Source of the DNA: Fimbriiglobus ruber
GTDB lineage: Bacteria; Planctomycetota; Planctomycetia; Gemmatales; Gemmataceae
DNA length: 64,000 nt
Direction of reading: 5' to 3'
Assembly: GCF_002197845.1 (NCBI RefSeq)
Contig: NZ_NIDE01000001.1
Coordinates: 1,488,001 to 1,552,000, forward strand
Shown here piece after piece: positions 26,618 to 35,049 of this stretch. Position numbers and translations under genes: made by a program. Under the pieces are notes generated by a model, which ran no database searches, had not been told where the DNA came from, and was given only the letters and a program-made list of their open reading frames with translations. Within the stretch, counting starts at the first letter, position 1. Every line of letters starts with the position of its first letter.

Positions 26618-27790
26618 ATGAAGATCAAGCAGCGGGCGAGTGATTTCCGCGTCGAGGAATTGACCGACGTCAGCGCAGTCTCCGTAGGAGAATTCGCGCT
26701 CTATCGCCTCGAAAAAACCGGATGGACCACGCCGGACGCGCTGGCGATCGTTCGCAAACGTTGGGACATCGACGCCCGCCGGCTGAGCAGCGGCGGTCTG
26801 AAAGACCGTCACGCCGAGACGAGCCAATACTTCACCATCTACCGCGGTCCCACGAGGAATCTCGCGCACGAGCGCATCAACGTGACCTACCTCGGCCGCG
26901 CGACCGAGCCGTTCACGTCGCAAAACATCATCGCGAATCGGTTCGCCGTCACGCTGCGCGACCTGAATGCGGCTGCCGAAACAGCCGCTCTCGCCGCCGC
27001 GGACAGCATCGCATCGGTGGGTTTGCCGAACTATTTCGACGACCAGCGGTTCGGCTCGGTGGGGGAAGATCACGCCTTCATCGCGCGGGAAATGGTGTTC
27101 GGTCGCTTTGAAGAAGCACTGAAACTCGCGCTAACCGCCCCCTACGAGTTCGACCGGGCCGAGCAGAAACGCGAGAAGGACATACTCCGCCGGCATTGGG
27201 GGCGGTGGGCCGAATGCGCCGCCCAACTTCCCTACGGCCACGTGCGGGGTTTAATCTTGCACCTGTCCACGAACCCGGGCGATTTCCGCAACGCGGTGGC
27301 CCGCCTGCATCCTGAGTTACAGGGTCTTTACCTCTCGGTTTACCAAAGCGCGCTCTGGAACCGGATTCTAGACCGCTGGCTACGCGACACATTCCCGACC
27401 GCCGACCTCGGGGCAATCGAGTTGCGACTCGGGACGTTTGCAGCACCGCTTCAGGTGCCGGAAAATCTGTTACCACCGTGGACCAGTTATACCCTTCCGT
27501 TGCCTTCGGCGCGGATCAAGCCGGAGCCCGGTGCCTGGTGGGCCACGGTTGCCGAAGCGGTGCTGGCCGAAGACGGTTTGACGCTCGGAGAGCTAAAAAT
27601 TCCGGGGCTCCGCAAGCCGTTCTTTTCCAAGGGCGATCGCCTGATTTGCGTCCGTCCCACCGGCGTCCGCACCGAGCCGGATAACGACGATTTACACCAG
27701 GGGCGGCGCAAGATCACCTTTCTTTTTGATCTGCCCCGCGCGAGCTACGCGACAATGTTCGTGAAAAGGCTGTTCGCCACGAATACATGA
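26618..27790 (+). CDS. truD: tRNA pseudouridine(13) synthase TruD
   Basis: A 390-residue TruD-family enzyme that isomerises U13 of tRNA. The catalytic motif GGLKDRHA has the essential Asp at residue 63, followed by NYFDDQRFGS and YQSALWNRILDRWL, both characteristic. A TRUD insertion domain occupies the middle (AEC...LPYGHVRGLIL). The ATG at 26618 starts the conserved KQRASDFRVEE; a GTG at 26594 is less likely. It converges with the ceramidase-like gene, with eight bases between stops. Confidence 0.95.
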   Translation: MKIKQRASDFRVEELTDVSAVSVGEFALYRLEKTGWTTPDALAIVRKRWDIDARRLSSGGLKDRHAETSQYFTIYRGPTRNLAHERINVTYLGRATEPFTSQNIIANRFAVTLRDLNAAAETAALAAADSIASVGLPNYFDDQRFGSVGEDHAFIAREMVFGRFEEALKLALTAPYEFDRAEQKREKDILRRHWGRWAECAAQLPYGHVRGLILHLSTNPGDFRNAVARLHPELQGLYLSVYQSALWNRILDRWLRDTFPTADLGAIELRLGTFAAPLQVPENLLPPWTSYTLPLPSARIKPEPGAWWATVAEAVLAEDGLTLGELKIPGLRKPFFSKGDRLICVRPTGVRTEPDNDDLHQGRRKITFLFDLPRASYATMFVKRLFATNT

Positions 27791-27798
27791 ATCGCGGC

Positions 27799-29193
27799 TT
27801 ACTTCCCGGCGACCAGATCCCGAAACGTGTTGCAAATGATCGGCGCGGCCTCGGGGCCGACGCTGTTGATCTCGCCGTATTGGGCGCTCTTCAAGCCGTA
27901 GCAGAAGGGGGCTTTTTCGTCCCACTGGCGTTTGGGGATGAAGTACCCGAGTTGGTCGTTCCCGAGGCCGATCAGCATTTTGTGCTTGCTCTTGAGTTGG
28001 GCGTAAATCGCGGGCTCGATCGGCGCGGTCGGGAAGTCGGCGTTCGGGTCGGCCGGGTCTTGCACTTTGCCGAGTACGAGTTCGGGGTAGATCTCGCCGG
28101 GAATCACCGCGACGTCGAGGGCGCCGAGTTTGAGGTAACTGATCTCGGTCCGGACCGCGACCGGCTTGGTCGTGTCCTTCGTTTCGACCGGGTCCATCAC
28201 GGCGGGGTCGCCATCCCACGCGTACATCTTGCGGTTCAACACGCCGCTCGATCCCGCGAGCTTGTAGATCACGTTGTCCACCGGGACCAGGATTCGCTTC
28301 GTCCGCACGGAAAGGGGTGTCAACGTGATCGGCGTGGCGGACCCAAGCGCCTTGTCGGCGAGTTGCCCCACGAGGCGGCCGTATTGTTCGGACTTCTCAA
28401 AGGTGCCGTCTTTCAAGACTTTTCCCGCCGCGTCGCGGACTTCCACGCCGAGCGAGGTCATGAGACCGCCGACGGTTCCGGTGAAATAGGCCACCGGGCA
28501 CTGGTGCGTCTCGGCGAGATGCTTGACCGTGTAGTGGACGTAGTCCGCGGTGATCTCAGTGTTCTTACTTGAGAGCAATTCCGGGTGGCAGTTCCATTGC
28601 ACCAGAATTCCCAGCGGCTTCCCGCCATCCGGCGAATCGAACCGGAGGGCCACGAGTTCGTCGTGCTTGACGATCGGCAGGCGGCCGTCGCGGAGCAGGT
28701 CGTCGCCGGAAGTGGAACCGATCACGGCCCGCGCCGGCTTCCGCGCCGCGTCGGCCGCCTTGATCGCCGCCGCCGCCCCGTCGACGACCTTCTTCAAGTA
28801 TTCGGGATCGACACCACTCTGAAACGGGCTCCGCCCCCAGAGCCCGAGGGTGTCCGGTCCTTCGTGGTTATGTGTACTCGACACCAGGACGAACTTGAAC
28901 CCCGTTAATTGCTCGCGTACTCGCTCGACGCTCGGCAGAAAGAGCCCGACCACGTCGATCGACACGAGTGCGATTTTGTCCTCGCCGTCGGCGAGAACGA
29001 CCGCGCGGGCTGAGATCGGGTCGTGAATCTTGGTCGCGACGCGGTTTTGCCCGAACCCGGCCATGAAGACCGGCTTCTCCCCGAGCGTGGGGCTGACGTC
29101 CACCGAGGCGAACCCGACCGACAGCCCTGGCTCGGCGGCATAGCTCGGCAGAGCCGACAGCAACAAGGTCACGGCTGTGGGGAGAGTGCGCAT
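27799..29193 (-). CDS. Secreted neutral/alkaline ceramidase-like protein
   Basis: A 464-residue exported protein with signal peptide TAVTLLLSALPSYA. It matches the N-terminal domain of neutral/alkaline non-lysosomal ceramidases: VGFASVDVSPTLGEKPVFMA-like start, ARAVVLADGEDKIALVSIDV, STHNHEGPDTLG (zinc-type His motif), VQWNCHPELL and FTGTVGG. True ceramidases are longer and cleave the amide of ceramide; planctomycete homologues of this length are uncharacterised and may act on other lipids or amides. ATG 29193 is preceded by GGAAGG at a good distance. Confidence 0.88.
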   Translation of the reverse strand: MRTLPTAVTLLLSALPSYAAEPGLSVGFASVDVSPTLGEKPVFMAGFGQNRVATKIHDPISARAVVLADGEDKIALVSIDVVGLFLPSVERVREQLTGFKFVLVSSTHNHEGPDTLGLWGRSPFQSGVDPEYLKKVVDGAAAAIKAADAARKPARAVIGSTSGDDLLRDGRLPIVKHDELVALRFDSPDGGKPLGILVQWNCHPELLSSKNTEITADYVHYTVKHLAETHQCPVAYFTGTVGGLMTSLGVEVRDAAGKVLKDGTFEKSEQYGRLVGQLADKALGSATPITLTPLSVRTKRILVPVDNVIYKLAGSSGVLNRKMYAWDGDPAVMDPVETKDTTKPVAVRTEISYLKLGALDVAVIPGEIYPELVLGKVQDPADPNADFPTAPIEPAIYAQLKSKHKMLIGLGNDQLGYFIPKRQWDEKAPFCYGLKSAQYGEINSVGPEAAPIICNTFRDLVAGK

Positions 29194-29257
29194 GGAAGAA
29201 CCTTCCTGAAGCAGGGAGCGATGCCGTAGTGTACGCAAACTGTCGGTCAGTGAATAC

Positions 29258-30859
29258 TTACTTTTGTTCGAGGCGATAGACGTGATAGGCCGCGTCCGCA
29301 TAAGTTTCCGTCAGCCATTTCGACGTCACATGAACCCCGGCCGGAACCACGACGTGCGTGACGTCGTCCGCGCGAACTTCGTCCATCACGCCCGTTTCGT
29401 CCCACCGTTCCGTGGCATACCACCGCTCGCACGCGGTCACCCGGCGGCGCCATTCCAGCACCTCGGCGTCCTGGTAGGGTACCGATTTGAAGTCCACGAA
29501 CGTCGCGGCGCCGGTCGCGAGCCGGAAGCGCTGCAGTTCAAACACCGCGGGCCGACCGGTCTGCGGGACCGGGACGAACGTGGCTGCCGCCGAGCCGCGG
29601 GCCGCGGGCGGCTTGGGGAAGCCGCAGGGTAACAGGTAGACATCACCGGGCTGCCGCGTTTGGGCAACGTGCCGTTGCAACCCGTCTTCGGCCGCGCTGC
29701 CTTGATAACCGAGATGCTCCGCGTACACCCAGGCCGCGCCACCGACCGCTGCCACAGCCGTCAAACCAATGCTCGCCGCGATGACTCGACCCGCGGGGAT
29801 ACGCTCGACGAAGCACGCCAGGCCCGTGAGTGCGGCAGCCGTGGCGAGCGGGACAAGGAGAGCCGAGATTCGCCACGGGAACATCAACGCGAACGTGGCG
29901 TTTCCGGACCAGACCTGGGCGACGCTCAAGAGCAAGGCCACGACGGCCGCCACGGCCAGCGGAAAGAAAAGCGGCGTCCGCCGGAACGCGATCAAGCCAG
30001 CCCCGGCCCACACGATCTGAACCCAGGCGACGCCATCGAGCCAACGATGCACGTCGGTGTGGTGCGGGATGCGGACCCACGCCAGCACTTTCTGGGCTTC
30101 GGTAAACTGCTCGGGGCTCGATGGCGCGAAGGTGCTCAATGTGTAAGCGATAACCGGCAACACGCCGACCAGTGCGACAGTACCGACCCGCATCGCCCCG
30201 CCGATCTGACTGGACAGCAATAATCCCAGACACATGCCCGCGACGAGTAGCCCGGCCGGGAGCAGATAAGTCGAGTGAAACACGCACGCGGCCGCACAGA
30301 ACGCGCCGGCGGCGACGTATCGTTTGCCAGCAAACGCGGCCAGAGCCACGAGCAGCAACACACCGAACACGGACGGCTGCAACCCCGCCCCAAGAAGGTA
30401 CTGGTTGGCCACGCCGGCCTGGGCGTACCACGGGTAATCGACCCCAACGAGCTTGACGGACAGGACGCGCACGGCCGCCGAGTGAACCACGATCAGCCCG
30501 CCGGCCAACGCCACGCGACCGGCCGTCGTAATCGGCCGAAACGGGAGCACGGCCGCCACGGACCAGAGGCCGAGGAAGTAAACCACGAGGAGGGCGAAGA
30601 AGGCCGCGTGAAATGCCCATTCGCCACACGCTCGGTCGGCGAGCGCGATGCCGGCGCTAAACACGGGTGTCGGGTCGCGGGTGTTAGCCAGCCAGTCGGT
30701 TCGCAGGTCCCCGTACCCCGCCGCCGCGAGGCCGTGGAGGAAGTATTGATTCTGGTTTGAATAGTAAAGCGGCGGCTGCGTGTGTGTGACCGCGAACAGC
30801 ACGGCGGCAACGATCGGGAGCCAAGGGAAAACTCGGCCCGGCGGATGAGCAGGTGGCAT
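29258..30859 (-). CDS. Polytopic membrane protein, GT-C-like
   Basis: A 533-residue protein with about ten to twelve membrane helices over residues 10-395, for example FPWLPIVAAVLFAVTH, GVLLLVALAAFAGK, LLPAGLLVAGMCLGLLLSS and VIAASIGLTAVAAVGGAAWV, and a soluble C-terminal domain of about 130 residues (PGDVYLLPCGFPKP; RRRVTACERWYATERWDE). The layout resembles GT-C-fold glycosyltransferases or related membrane enzymes, but the N-terminal acidic catalytic motif is not clear. It precedes the ceramidase-like gene by 64 bases, so they may be one operon. Confidence 0.8.
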   Translation of the reverse strand: MPPAHPPGRVFPWLPIVAAVLFAVTHTQPPLYYSNQNQYFLHGLAAAGYGDLRTDWLANTRDPTPVFSAGIALADRACGEWAFHAAFFALLVVYFLGLWSVAAVLPFRPITTAGRVALAGGLIVVHSAAVRVLSVKLVGVDYPWYAQAGVANQYLLGAGLQPSVFGVLLLVALAAFAGKRYVAAGAFCAAACVFHSTYLLPAGLLVAGMCLGLLLSSQIGGAMRVGTVALVGVLPVIAYTLSTFAPSSPEQFTEAQKVLAWVRIPHHTDVHRWLDGVAWVQIVWAGAGLIAFRRTPLFFPLAVAAVVALLLSVAQVWSGNATFALMFPWRISALLVPLATAAALTGLACFVERIPAGRVIAASIGLTAVAAVGGAAWVYAEHLGYQGSAAEDGLQRHVAQTRQPGDVYLLPCGFPKPPAARGSAAATFVPVPQTGRPAVFELQRFRLATGAATFVDFKSVPYQDAEVLEWRRRVTACERWYATERWDETGVMDEVRADDVTHVVVPAGVHVTSKWLTETYADAAYHVYRLEQK

Positions 30860-31021
30860 GACCGACTATTTCACGAACTTGTGCCCGCAGGGACAACCCG
30901 TGTCGCGGAATCTCTCGGCACGGCGGATTCACGTTCCTTTCCAAAGGGAATATCGGACACGTCCCATCTGAACCACAAGTGTTCAAGAACCGGGTTTTGT
31001 TCGACCCGACGTAGAGCTTGT

Positions 31022-31071
31022 TTCGTCCGCCGGTCGGGGGTTCATCTAGTGTCCCCCGACCGGCGGACGAA
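31022..31071. repeat. Perfect 19-bp inverted repeat
   Basis: Arms 31022-31040 and 31053-31071 (core CGTCCGCCGGTCGGGGG) enclose a 12-base loop. It lies downstream of the zinc-ribbon gene (minus strand) and is a likely hairpin terminator without a U-tract. Confidence 0.85.
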
Positions 31072-31127
31072 TCATGCGTTTTCGCTCCTTGACAACACGC
31101 TATCTGGTACTGCGCTGGGGCCACCCG

Positions 31128-31649
31128 CTATTTGACTTTACGGTAGCGGATGGCTATGCCTGCCCCGGCGTCCGGGGTAAGGGTCAACTCATCACCACTG
31201 ATGTCGTAGCGGGCGGTCGCATCGTTGGTTCCCCACAGCACGCCCTCGATCTTGAGTTCCATCTTCCGGTTCGGGAGTAGCTTATATGTGCCCTTGCCGT
31301 TGTTGAGTAGTCGCTCCTCAAGGAGCGTGCCATCGGAGAAGAACTCCAGCGACAGTGAACCATCCTGCTGCTTCCATTTGCCGAGGATGCGCTGCGAGTC
31401 GGCGATCTGTTGACCCTGGTTGAATAGCTGCTTACCGATGTCTGTTTGGAACAACACGAAGGCACCCCCGCCCAGAAGCAGGAGCAGCAGGAGCCAACCG
31501 AAGCCACGCGAGCCGCCCGAGCTTGGTTGCTCGACGACGATTTTCTGGGGCGGTGCAGCAGTTGCTGCAATCGGCTGGCCGCACTGCGGGCAGGTCGGAG
31601 CCTGTTCCGAGACCTGCTTACCACACGCCGGACAAGAGATAAGTGCCAT
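31128..31649 (-). CDS. Zinc-ribbon single-pass membrane protein
   Basis: A 173-residue protein. The N-terminus is a double CxxC zinc ribbon (CPACGKQVSEQAPTCPQCGQ), followed by a Gly/Ser linker and one membrane helix (FGWLLLLLLLGGGAFVLF). The extracytoplasmic C-terminal domain of about 90 residues (ILGKWKQQDGSLSLEFFSDG, MELKIEGVLWG) resembles lipocalin-like or DUF-type 'GxWxxxDG' beta barrels. ATG 31649 gives the ribbon at the extreme N-terminus. Function unknown. Confidence 0.82.
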   Translation of the reverse strand: MALISCPACGKQVSEQAPTCPQCGQPIAATAAPPQKIVVEQPSSGGSRGFGWLLLLLLLGGGAFVLFQTDIGKQLFNQGQQIADSQRILGKWKQQDGSLSLEFFSDGTLLEERLLNNGKGTYKLLPNRKMELKIEGVLWGTNDATARYDISGDELTLTPDAGAGIAIRYRKVK

Positions 31650-31849
31650 CGAACCAACCCCCTTCTGCCTCACGGACTTGTTATTAGATTGCGCACAATC
31701 TATTCCAACTGATGCCGACCCGCGGTAACTCGGGATTACATGAACGACTTTGAAGCAAAGGACACGACATTTATACAACTAACGGACATCACACAAAACT
31801 CGAATTGCAATTAAATTACAAATTATATAATCATTGAGGCTCATGAGGC

Positions 31850-32275
31850 TCACGAGGCGACCGAGGTGGAAGGGCGTAACATCCCGCCGCAATCGCCCTC
31901 CGCGCCGGCGCTCGGCTCACACGTGCAATCGGTGATGCACTTCGGCTGGATGAACGAGGCGTAGCCCTCGCCCTTGGAAATCCCTATCGCCTCGGTGATA
32001 TCCGACACTTTGATAGAATCCCCCAGAAAACGAAGCTCCTTGTCGGAGCCCGGGTTCTTCGAGGGGCGGTGTTCAAGAATCACCAGCGACAAACTCTTAC
32101 TCTTGACGACATCCGGCCGCGGATCTTTCAATAGCGCCTGGAAATCGGCGTTGCTGATACCGGCAGCCGCGGGGAGCAGTTTCTTGGCGAGATCGACGGT
32201 GAGTTTCGCGTCCTGGGCGCGGCCGGCCGACGACATCGCCATGAGAACGACGGCCGAGAAAAGATACTGCTTCAT
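31850..32275 (-). CDS. Small secreted protein; C-terminus overlaps a dispersed-repeat end
   Basis: A 141-residue protein with signal peptide LFSAVVLMAMSSAGRAQ. The middle is a helical region (ADFQALLKDPRP, KSLSLVILEHRP) and a Cys cluster KCITDCTCEP near residue 115. From about residue 120 the coding DNA (31857-31925) matches the terminus of the dispersed repeat found at 39660-40029, so the last 20 or so residues are repeat-derived. The stop codon lies within that part. Function unknown. Confidence 0.65.
   Translation of the reverse strand: MKQYLFSAVVLMAMSSAGRAQDAKLTVDLAKKLLPAAAGISNADFQALLKDPRPDVVKSKSLSLVILEHRPSKNPGSDKELRFLGDSIKVSDITEAIGISKGEGYASFIQPKCITDCTCEPSAGAEGDCGGMLRPSTSVAS
31857..31925. 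repeat. Terminal fragment of the dispersed GC-rich repeat inside a gene
   Basis: Sequence from CTCACGAGGCGACCGAGGTG through GCGCCGGCGCTCGG aligns, with few mismatches and short gaps, to the reverse complement of 39967-40026, the right end of the MITE-like element. It forms the 3' end of the small secreted-protein gene. A second CTCATGAGGC-like motif lies just left at 31849. Confidence 0.7.
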
Positions 32276-32379
32276 CGTGTTTGCCCTGAAACGTTGATTT
32301 TGGCCGAACGATCGCTTTGCATGCCCGACCCGGCTTTGAGGAGCGGGTCAGGTGCAATGTTCTGTCCGGCTGTGCCGCC

Positions 32380-33063
32380 TTAATTCATCAGCAGCATTTC
32401 AAACTCCACAACCTTACCGTTGCGGACGATCGCGTAGCCCATCTCGCCGCACAAGTGCGCCCAGGACTCGCCCCCGGTGTTGTACTCCCACAGTTCGTCG
32501 CCCGGCTTCAGGTTCGCCTCCACCCATTCCCGCATGCCCCGCACGTGCGGGCCTTCTGGCTGCGAAACTGGCGTGGGATTCCTCTGGAACAGACCACGGA
32601 CTCGCTGCCACAAGCCGCGAGATGCTTTCGCTGGTTGGTCCCATTCGGCCATCCGGGCGAACAGTTCGGCGGGTGTCATTCGCCGCCGAAGCCAGGCTTG
32701 AATCCCCCGGATGCGGGCGTTGATCTCTTCGACAGGCACCCGGCTCACTGCCGTCATCCAGTCATCGTCGAGACCTCGTGTCGTACACCGGAGCATTGCT
32801 ACGAGATTTCCTCGCCGCCAGTGGTAAGTGTCCATGGTGTCCGGCGGTGCCGAATCGATCCCGCCCGCCTCGTGAAACTCGACTCGCTCCTGCTCTCTCC
32901 GCTCGAACTCGGCCGGGTCAAGGTCTGCGATCTCACATTCAACCCGCAAGAACTCGCCGCCAGGTCGCCCCTGCTCGTCCAGCCAATCAGCGTATACGAG
33001 CCGCGCCATGTTGTCATTCGGGGCAGATCGTATCGCCGCCAGAAACGCGGCATCGTCGCTCAC
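32380..33063 (-). CDS. TIGR02996 domain protein
   Basis: The N-terminal 50 residues match the planctomycete-specific TIGR02996 'repeat-companion' domain: DDAAFLAAIRSAPNDNMARL, then VYADWLDEQGRPGGEFLRVE. These proteins are highly expanded in Gemmata and often accompany leucine-rich-repeat-like modules. The rest (about 175 residues) is unrecognised, with a Trp-rich region near ELWEYNTGGESWAHLCGEMG. GTG 33063 is taken as the start because GGAGG lies five bases upstream. Function unknown. Confidence 0.85.
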   Translation of the reverse strand: MSDDAAFLAAIRSAPNDNMARLVYADWLDEQGRPGGEFLRVECEIADLDPAEFERREQERVEFHEAGGIDSAPPDTMDTYHWRRGNLVAMLRCTTRGLDDDWMTAVSRVPVEEINARIRGIQAWLRRRMTPAELFARMAEWDQPAKASRGLWQRVRGLFQRNPTPVSQPEGPHVRGMREWVEANLKPGDELWEYNTGGESWAHLCGEMGYAIVRNGKVVEFEMLLMN

Positions 33064-33277
33064 ACGCGCCTCCGGTGGCCGCACTTGTTAATGAACACCA
33101 CGCCAGATTATCAATTGTGTGCAATTTTGATGGTTGTTATCAAGACAATTTCTACTCGCGACTCTTCATAATTTGCGCCGCCAGACACCTCGGGCCGCCG
33201 ATGTCCGTGACCACACTCCGAAACCCGCTAAAATTGTTTTCGCGACGCGATTCCGCTCACCGAAAGGGCCGTGTGCC

Positions 33278-34204
33278 ATGCCCGCGCTGATCGACGACAC
33301 CTACGCCGAGGCGTTCCGCAGTATTTACACCTCCGTCCTCATCACCGCACGGGACCGCTACTGGCTCGACCGCGCGATCGACGCCTGCACCGGAAACGCG
33401 AGCAGTTCTATCCTCTGCGACTGCGAAGCCGGCCTCGACCGCTACGTCGGCCCGGGCGGTGACGCGGACACCACGACGCCCGACGGCCGGCTCGGGGCAG
33501 TCGTGCAATTTCACGTCCCGCGGTTCTGGAAGGAGCGCGCCCAGAAGTTGGAGCGGGCGGCACTCGTCCGGGTGAGCCAGAACGTCCTCACCTGCCCGAC
33601 GACGGCCTGCTTCAACGTGCTGCCCGCCGACGGCGAGAACTGGTTCCCGCTCGGCCGCAAGATCGCGTACTTCGGGGATGGCCACCAGTACAAAGATGAG
33701 CGGTTCGGCCGCCGCGTGCGCGTGGTCCCGATTCTGAGCGGGGAGTTCGTGATCGAGCGGCGGTTCGGCTGGGCGGACGGGTTGATGGGCGGCAACCTCT
33801 GGTTCTTCGGCGAAACGGCCGACGGGGCGCTCGACGCGGCCACCCGCGCGGCGGCCGCGGCCGCGACGGTCGCCGGCGTTTGCCTCCCCTTCCCCGGCGG
33901 CGTGGCATCGAGCGGGTCGAAGGCCGGGAGCAAGTACAAGTTCGCGATCGCCAGCACATTCGCCGAATACTGCCCGACGCTCCGCGGCAAGGAAGGCATT
34001 CAGTCGCGGTTGCCGGAAGGCGTCACGAGCGTGCAGGAAATCATCATCAACGGCCCCGACCTGCCGACGATCGCCCGGGCGACCCAGGCCGCGATCGCCG
34101 CTTCGCGCGACACGCCGGAGTTGGCCCGCATCTCGGCGGGGAATTATGGCGGGCGGTTGGGGAAAAGTTTTGTGTACTTGCACCCGGAAAAGCAGCCGGG
34201 ATGA
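33278..34204 (+). CDS. fhcD: Formylmethanofuran:tetrahydromethanopterin formyltransferase
   Basis: A 308-residue Ftr/FhcD homologue. The N-terminus (IDDTYAEAFRSIYTSVLITA) and GNASSSILCDCEAGLDRYVG, FHVPRFWKERAQKLERAALV, VLTCPTTACFNVLP and GRKIAYFGDGHQ match the family along its whole length. The enzyme moves a formyl group between tetrahydromethanopterin and methanofuran-type carriers; in bacteria it is a subunit of the Fhc formyltransferase/hydrolase complex used to oxidise formaldehyde. The other fhc genes, mch, fae and mtdB are not in this window, so here it is a single gene. The ATG at 33278 is preferred to an upstream in-frame start at 33134. Confidence 0.93.
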   Translation: MPALIDDTYAEAFRSIYTSVLITARDRYWLDRAIDACTGNASSSILCDCEAGLDRYVGPGGDADTTTPDGRLGAVVQFHVPRFWKERAQKLERAALVRVSQNVLTCPTTACFNVLPADGENWFPLGRKIAYFGDGHQYKDERFGRRVRVVPILSGEFVIERRFGWADGLMGGNLWFFGETADGALDAATRAAAAAATVAGVCLPFPGGVASSGSKAGSKYKFAIASTFAEYCPTLRGKEGIQSRLPEGVTSVQEIIINGPDLPTIARATQAAIAASRDTPELARISAGNYGGRLGKSFVYLHPEKQPG

Positions 34205-34214
34205 TGTCGGCAAA

Positions 34215-34330
34215 AATCGGTGGTAGCCCTGTTATATATAATGATTTTTCAAACGTCAAATTTTATAAGATAGAATATTATCGCCTTCTATATTTGCATC
34301 GTTGTTCATATTCGTTCAAAAAACACCGCG
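34215..34330. other. AT-rich intergenic stretch
   Basis: This stretch is strongly AT-rich (for example GTTATATATAATGATTTTTC) in a GC-rich genome and lies between fhcD and a phage-type HTH gene. It may be a promoter region or the edge of acquired DNA. No gene is seen between 34205 and 34547. Confidence 0.5.
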
Positions 34331-34372
34331 ATAGGCGCGAAAAGCGAAAAAACTCCACCCTCAGAAATCGTT

Positions 34373-34468
34373 CAGACGGGCGAGCGGGGGACGTGAGTCG
34401 CCTGATTCTGGTGGTGGGAATGATTCCAACCAGAATCAGGCGACTCACGTCCCCCGCTCGCCCGTCTG
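34373..34468. repeat. Perfect 40-bp inverted repeat
   Basis: Arms 34373-34412 and 34429-34468 are exact complements (core GAGTCGCCTGATTCTGGT). The 16-base loop itself contains a short GGAAT/ATTCC pair. It lies 80 bases before the HTH protein gene. Confidence 0.95.
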
Positions 34469-34547
34469 CGCAATTCGCTGGTTAATCTGATGTGTAGAGT
34501 CGATCTTTTCGGGACTTCATTGTCTCGTCCGTTCTGGTTGATCTGCG

Positions 34548-34994
34548 ATGACAAATGATGCTATCGGGCGGCCCACCAAGTTGACGCCCGAAGTTCAAAA
34601 CGCGATCGTGAGAGTCATTCTGGCGGGCATGCCCCGTAGTGTTGCCGCGGCGTACGTAAACGTGCAGCCGCGCACGCTCCAGATCTGGCTCTCGCGCGGC
34701 AAAGAGGAGAACAGCGAGCCGTGCTATCGCGAATTGCGCGAAGCGGTTTTGCAGGCTGAAGCGAGTGCCGTCGTTCGCAACGTCGCGCACATTCAGCAGG
34801 CCGCCGCGGGCGACTGGCGGGCGGCGGCATGGTGGCTGGAACGACGGAGTGCGCATTTCTTCCGCGAGAGGATCCCGCTGGCCGAGTTTGAGCGACGCAT
34901 CCACAAAATCGAGGAGCACGACAGACTCAAGGAGTTGTCAAACAAAGTAGAAACCGGCGAACAGCGAAGTTTACCTGATACTACCAGAATGTGA
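34548..34994 (+). CDS. Phage-type HTH protein, terminase small subunit-like
   Basis: A 148-residue protein. The N-terminus (GRPTKLTPEVQNAIVRVILA, then AAAYVNVQPRTLQIWLSRGK) is the homeodomain-like HTH seen in phage terminase small subunits and related DNA-binding proteins. The rest is charged and helical (LREAVLQAEASAVVRNVAHI, RRIHKIEEHDRLKELSNK). No terminase large subunit is adjacent, and the AT-rich stretch and perfect 40-bp hairpin just upstream suggest a mobile-element remnant. It could also be a simple domesticated regulator. Confidence 0.7.
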   Translation: MTNDAIGRPTKLTPEVQNAIVRVILAGMPRSVAAAYVNVQPRTLQIWLSRGKEENSEPCYRELREAVLQAEASAVVRNVAHIQQAAAGDWRAAAWWLERRSAHFFRERIPLAEFERRIHKIEEHDRLKELSNKVETGEQRSLPDTTRM

Positions 34995-35049
34995 TGCGTA
35001 CTTTTTTACCGTGAACCGCTCACGAGCGGTTCACGATAGAGGCTCCGAA

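Noticed and set aside
31850-31925. Treating the whole small secreted-protein gene as an artefact of the repeat
   Set aside because: The signal peptide and central region lie outside the repeat and read as normal coding sequence, so only the C-terminus is attributed to it.
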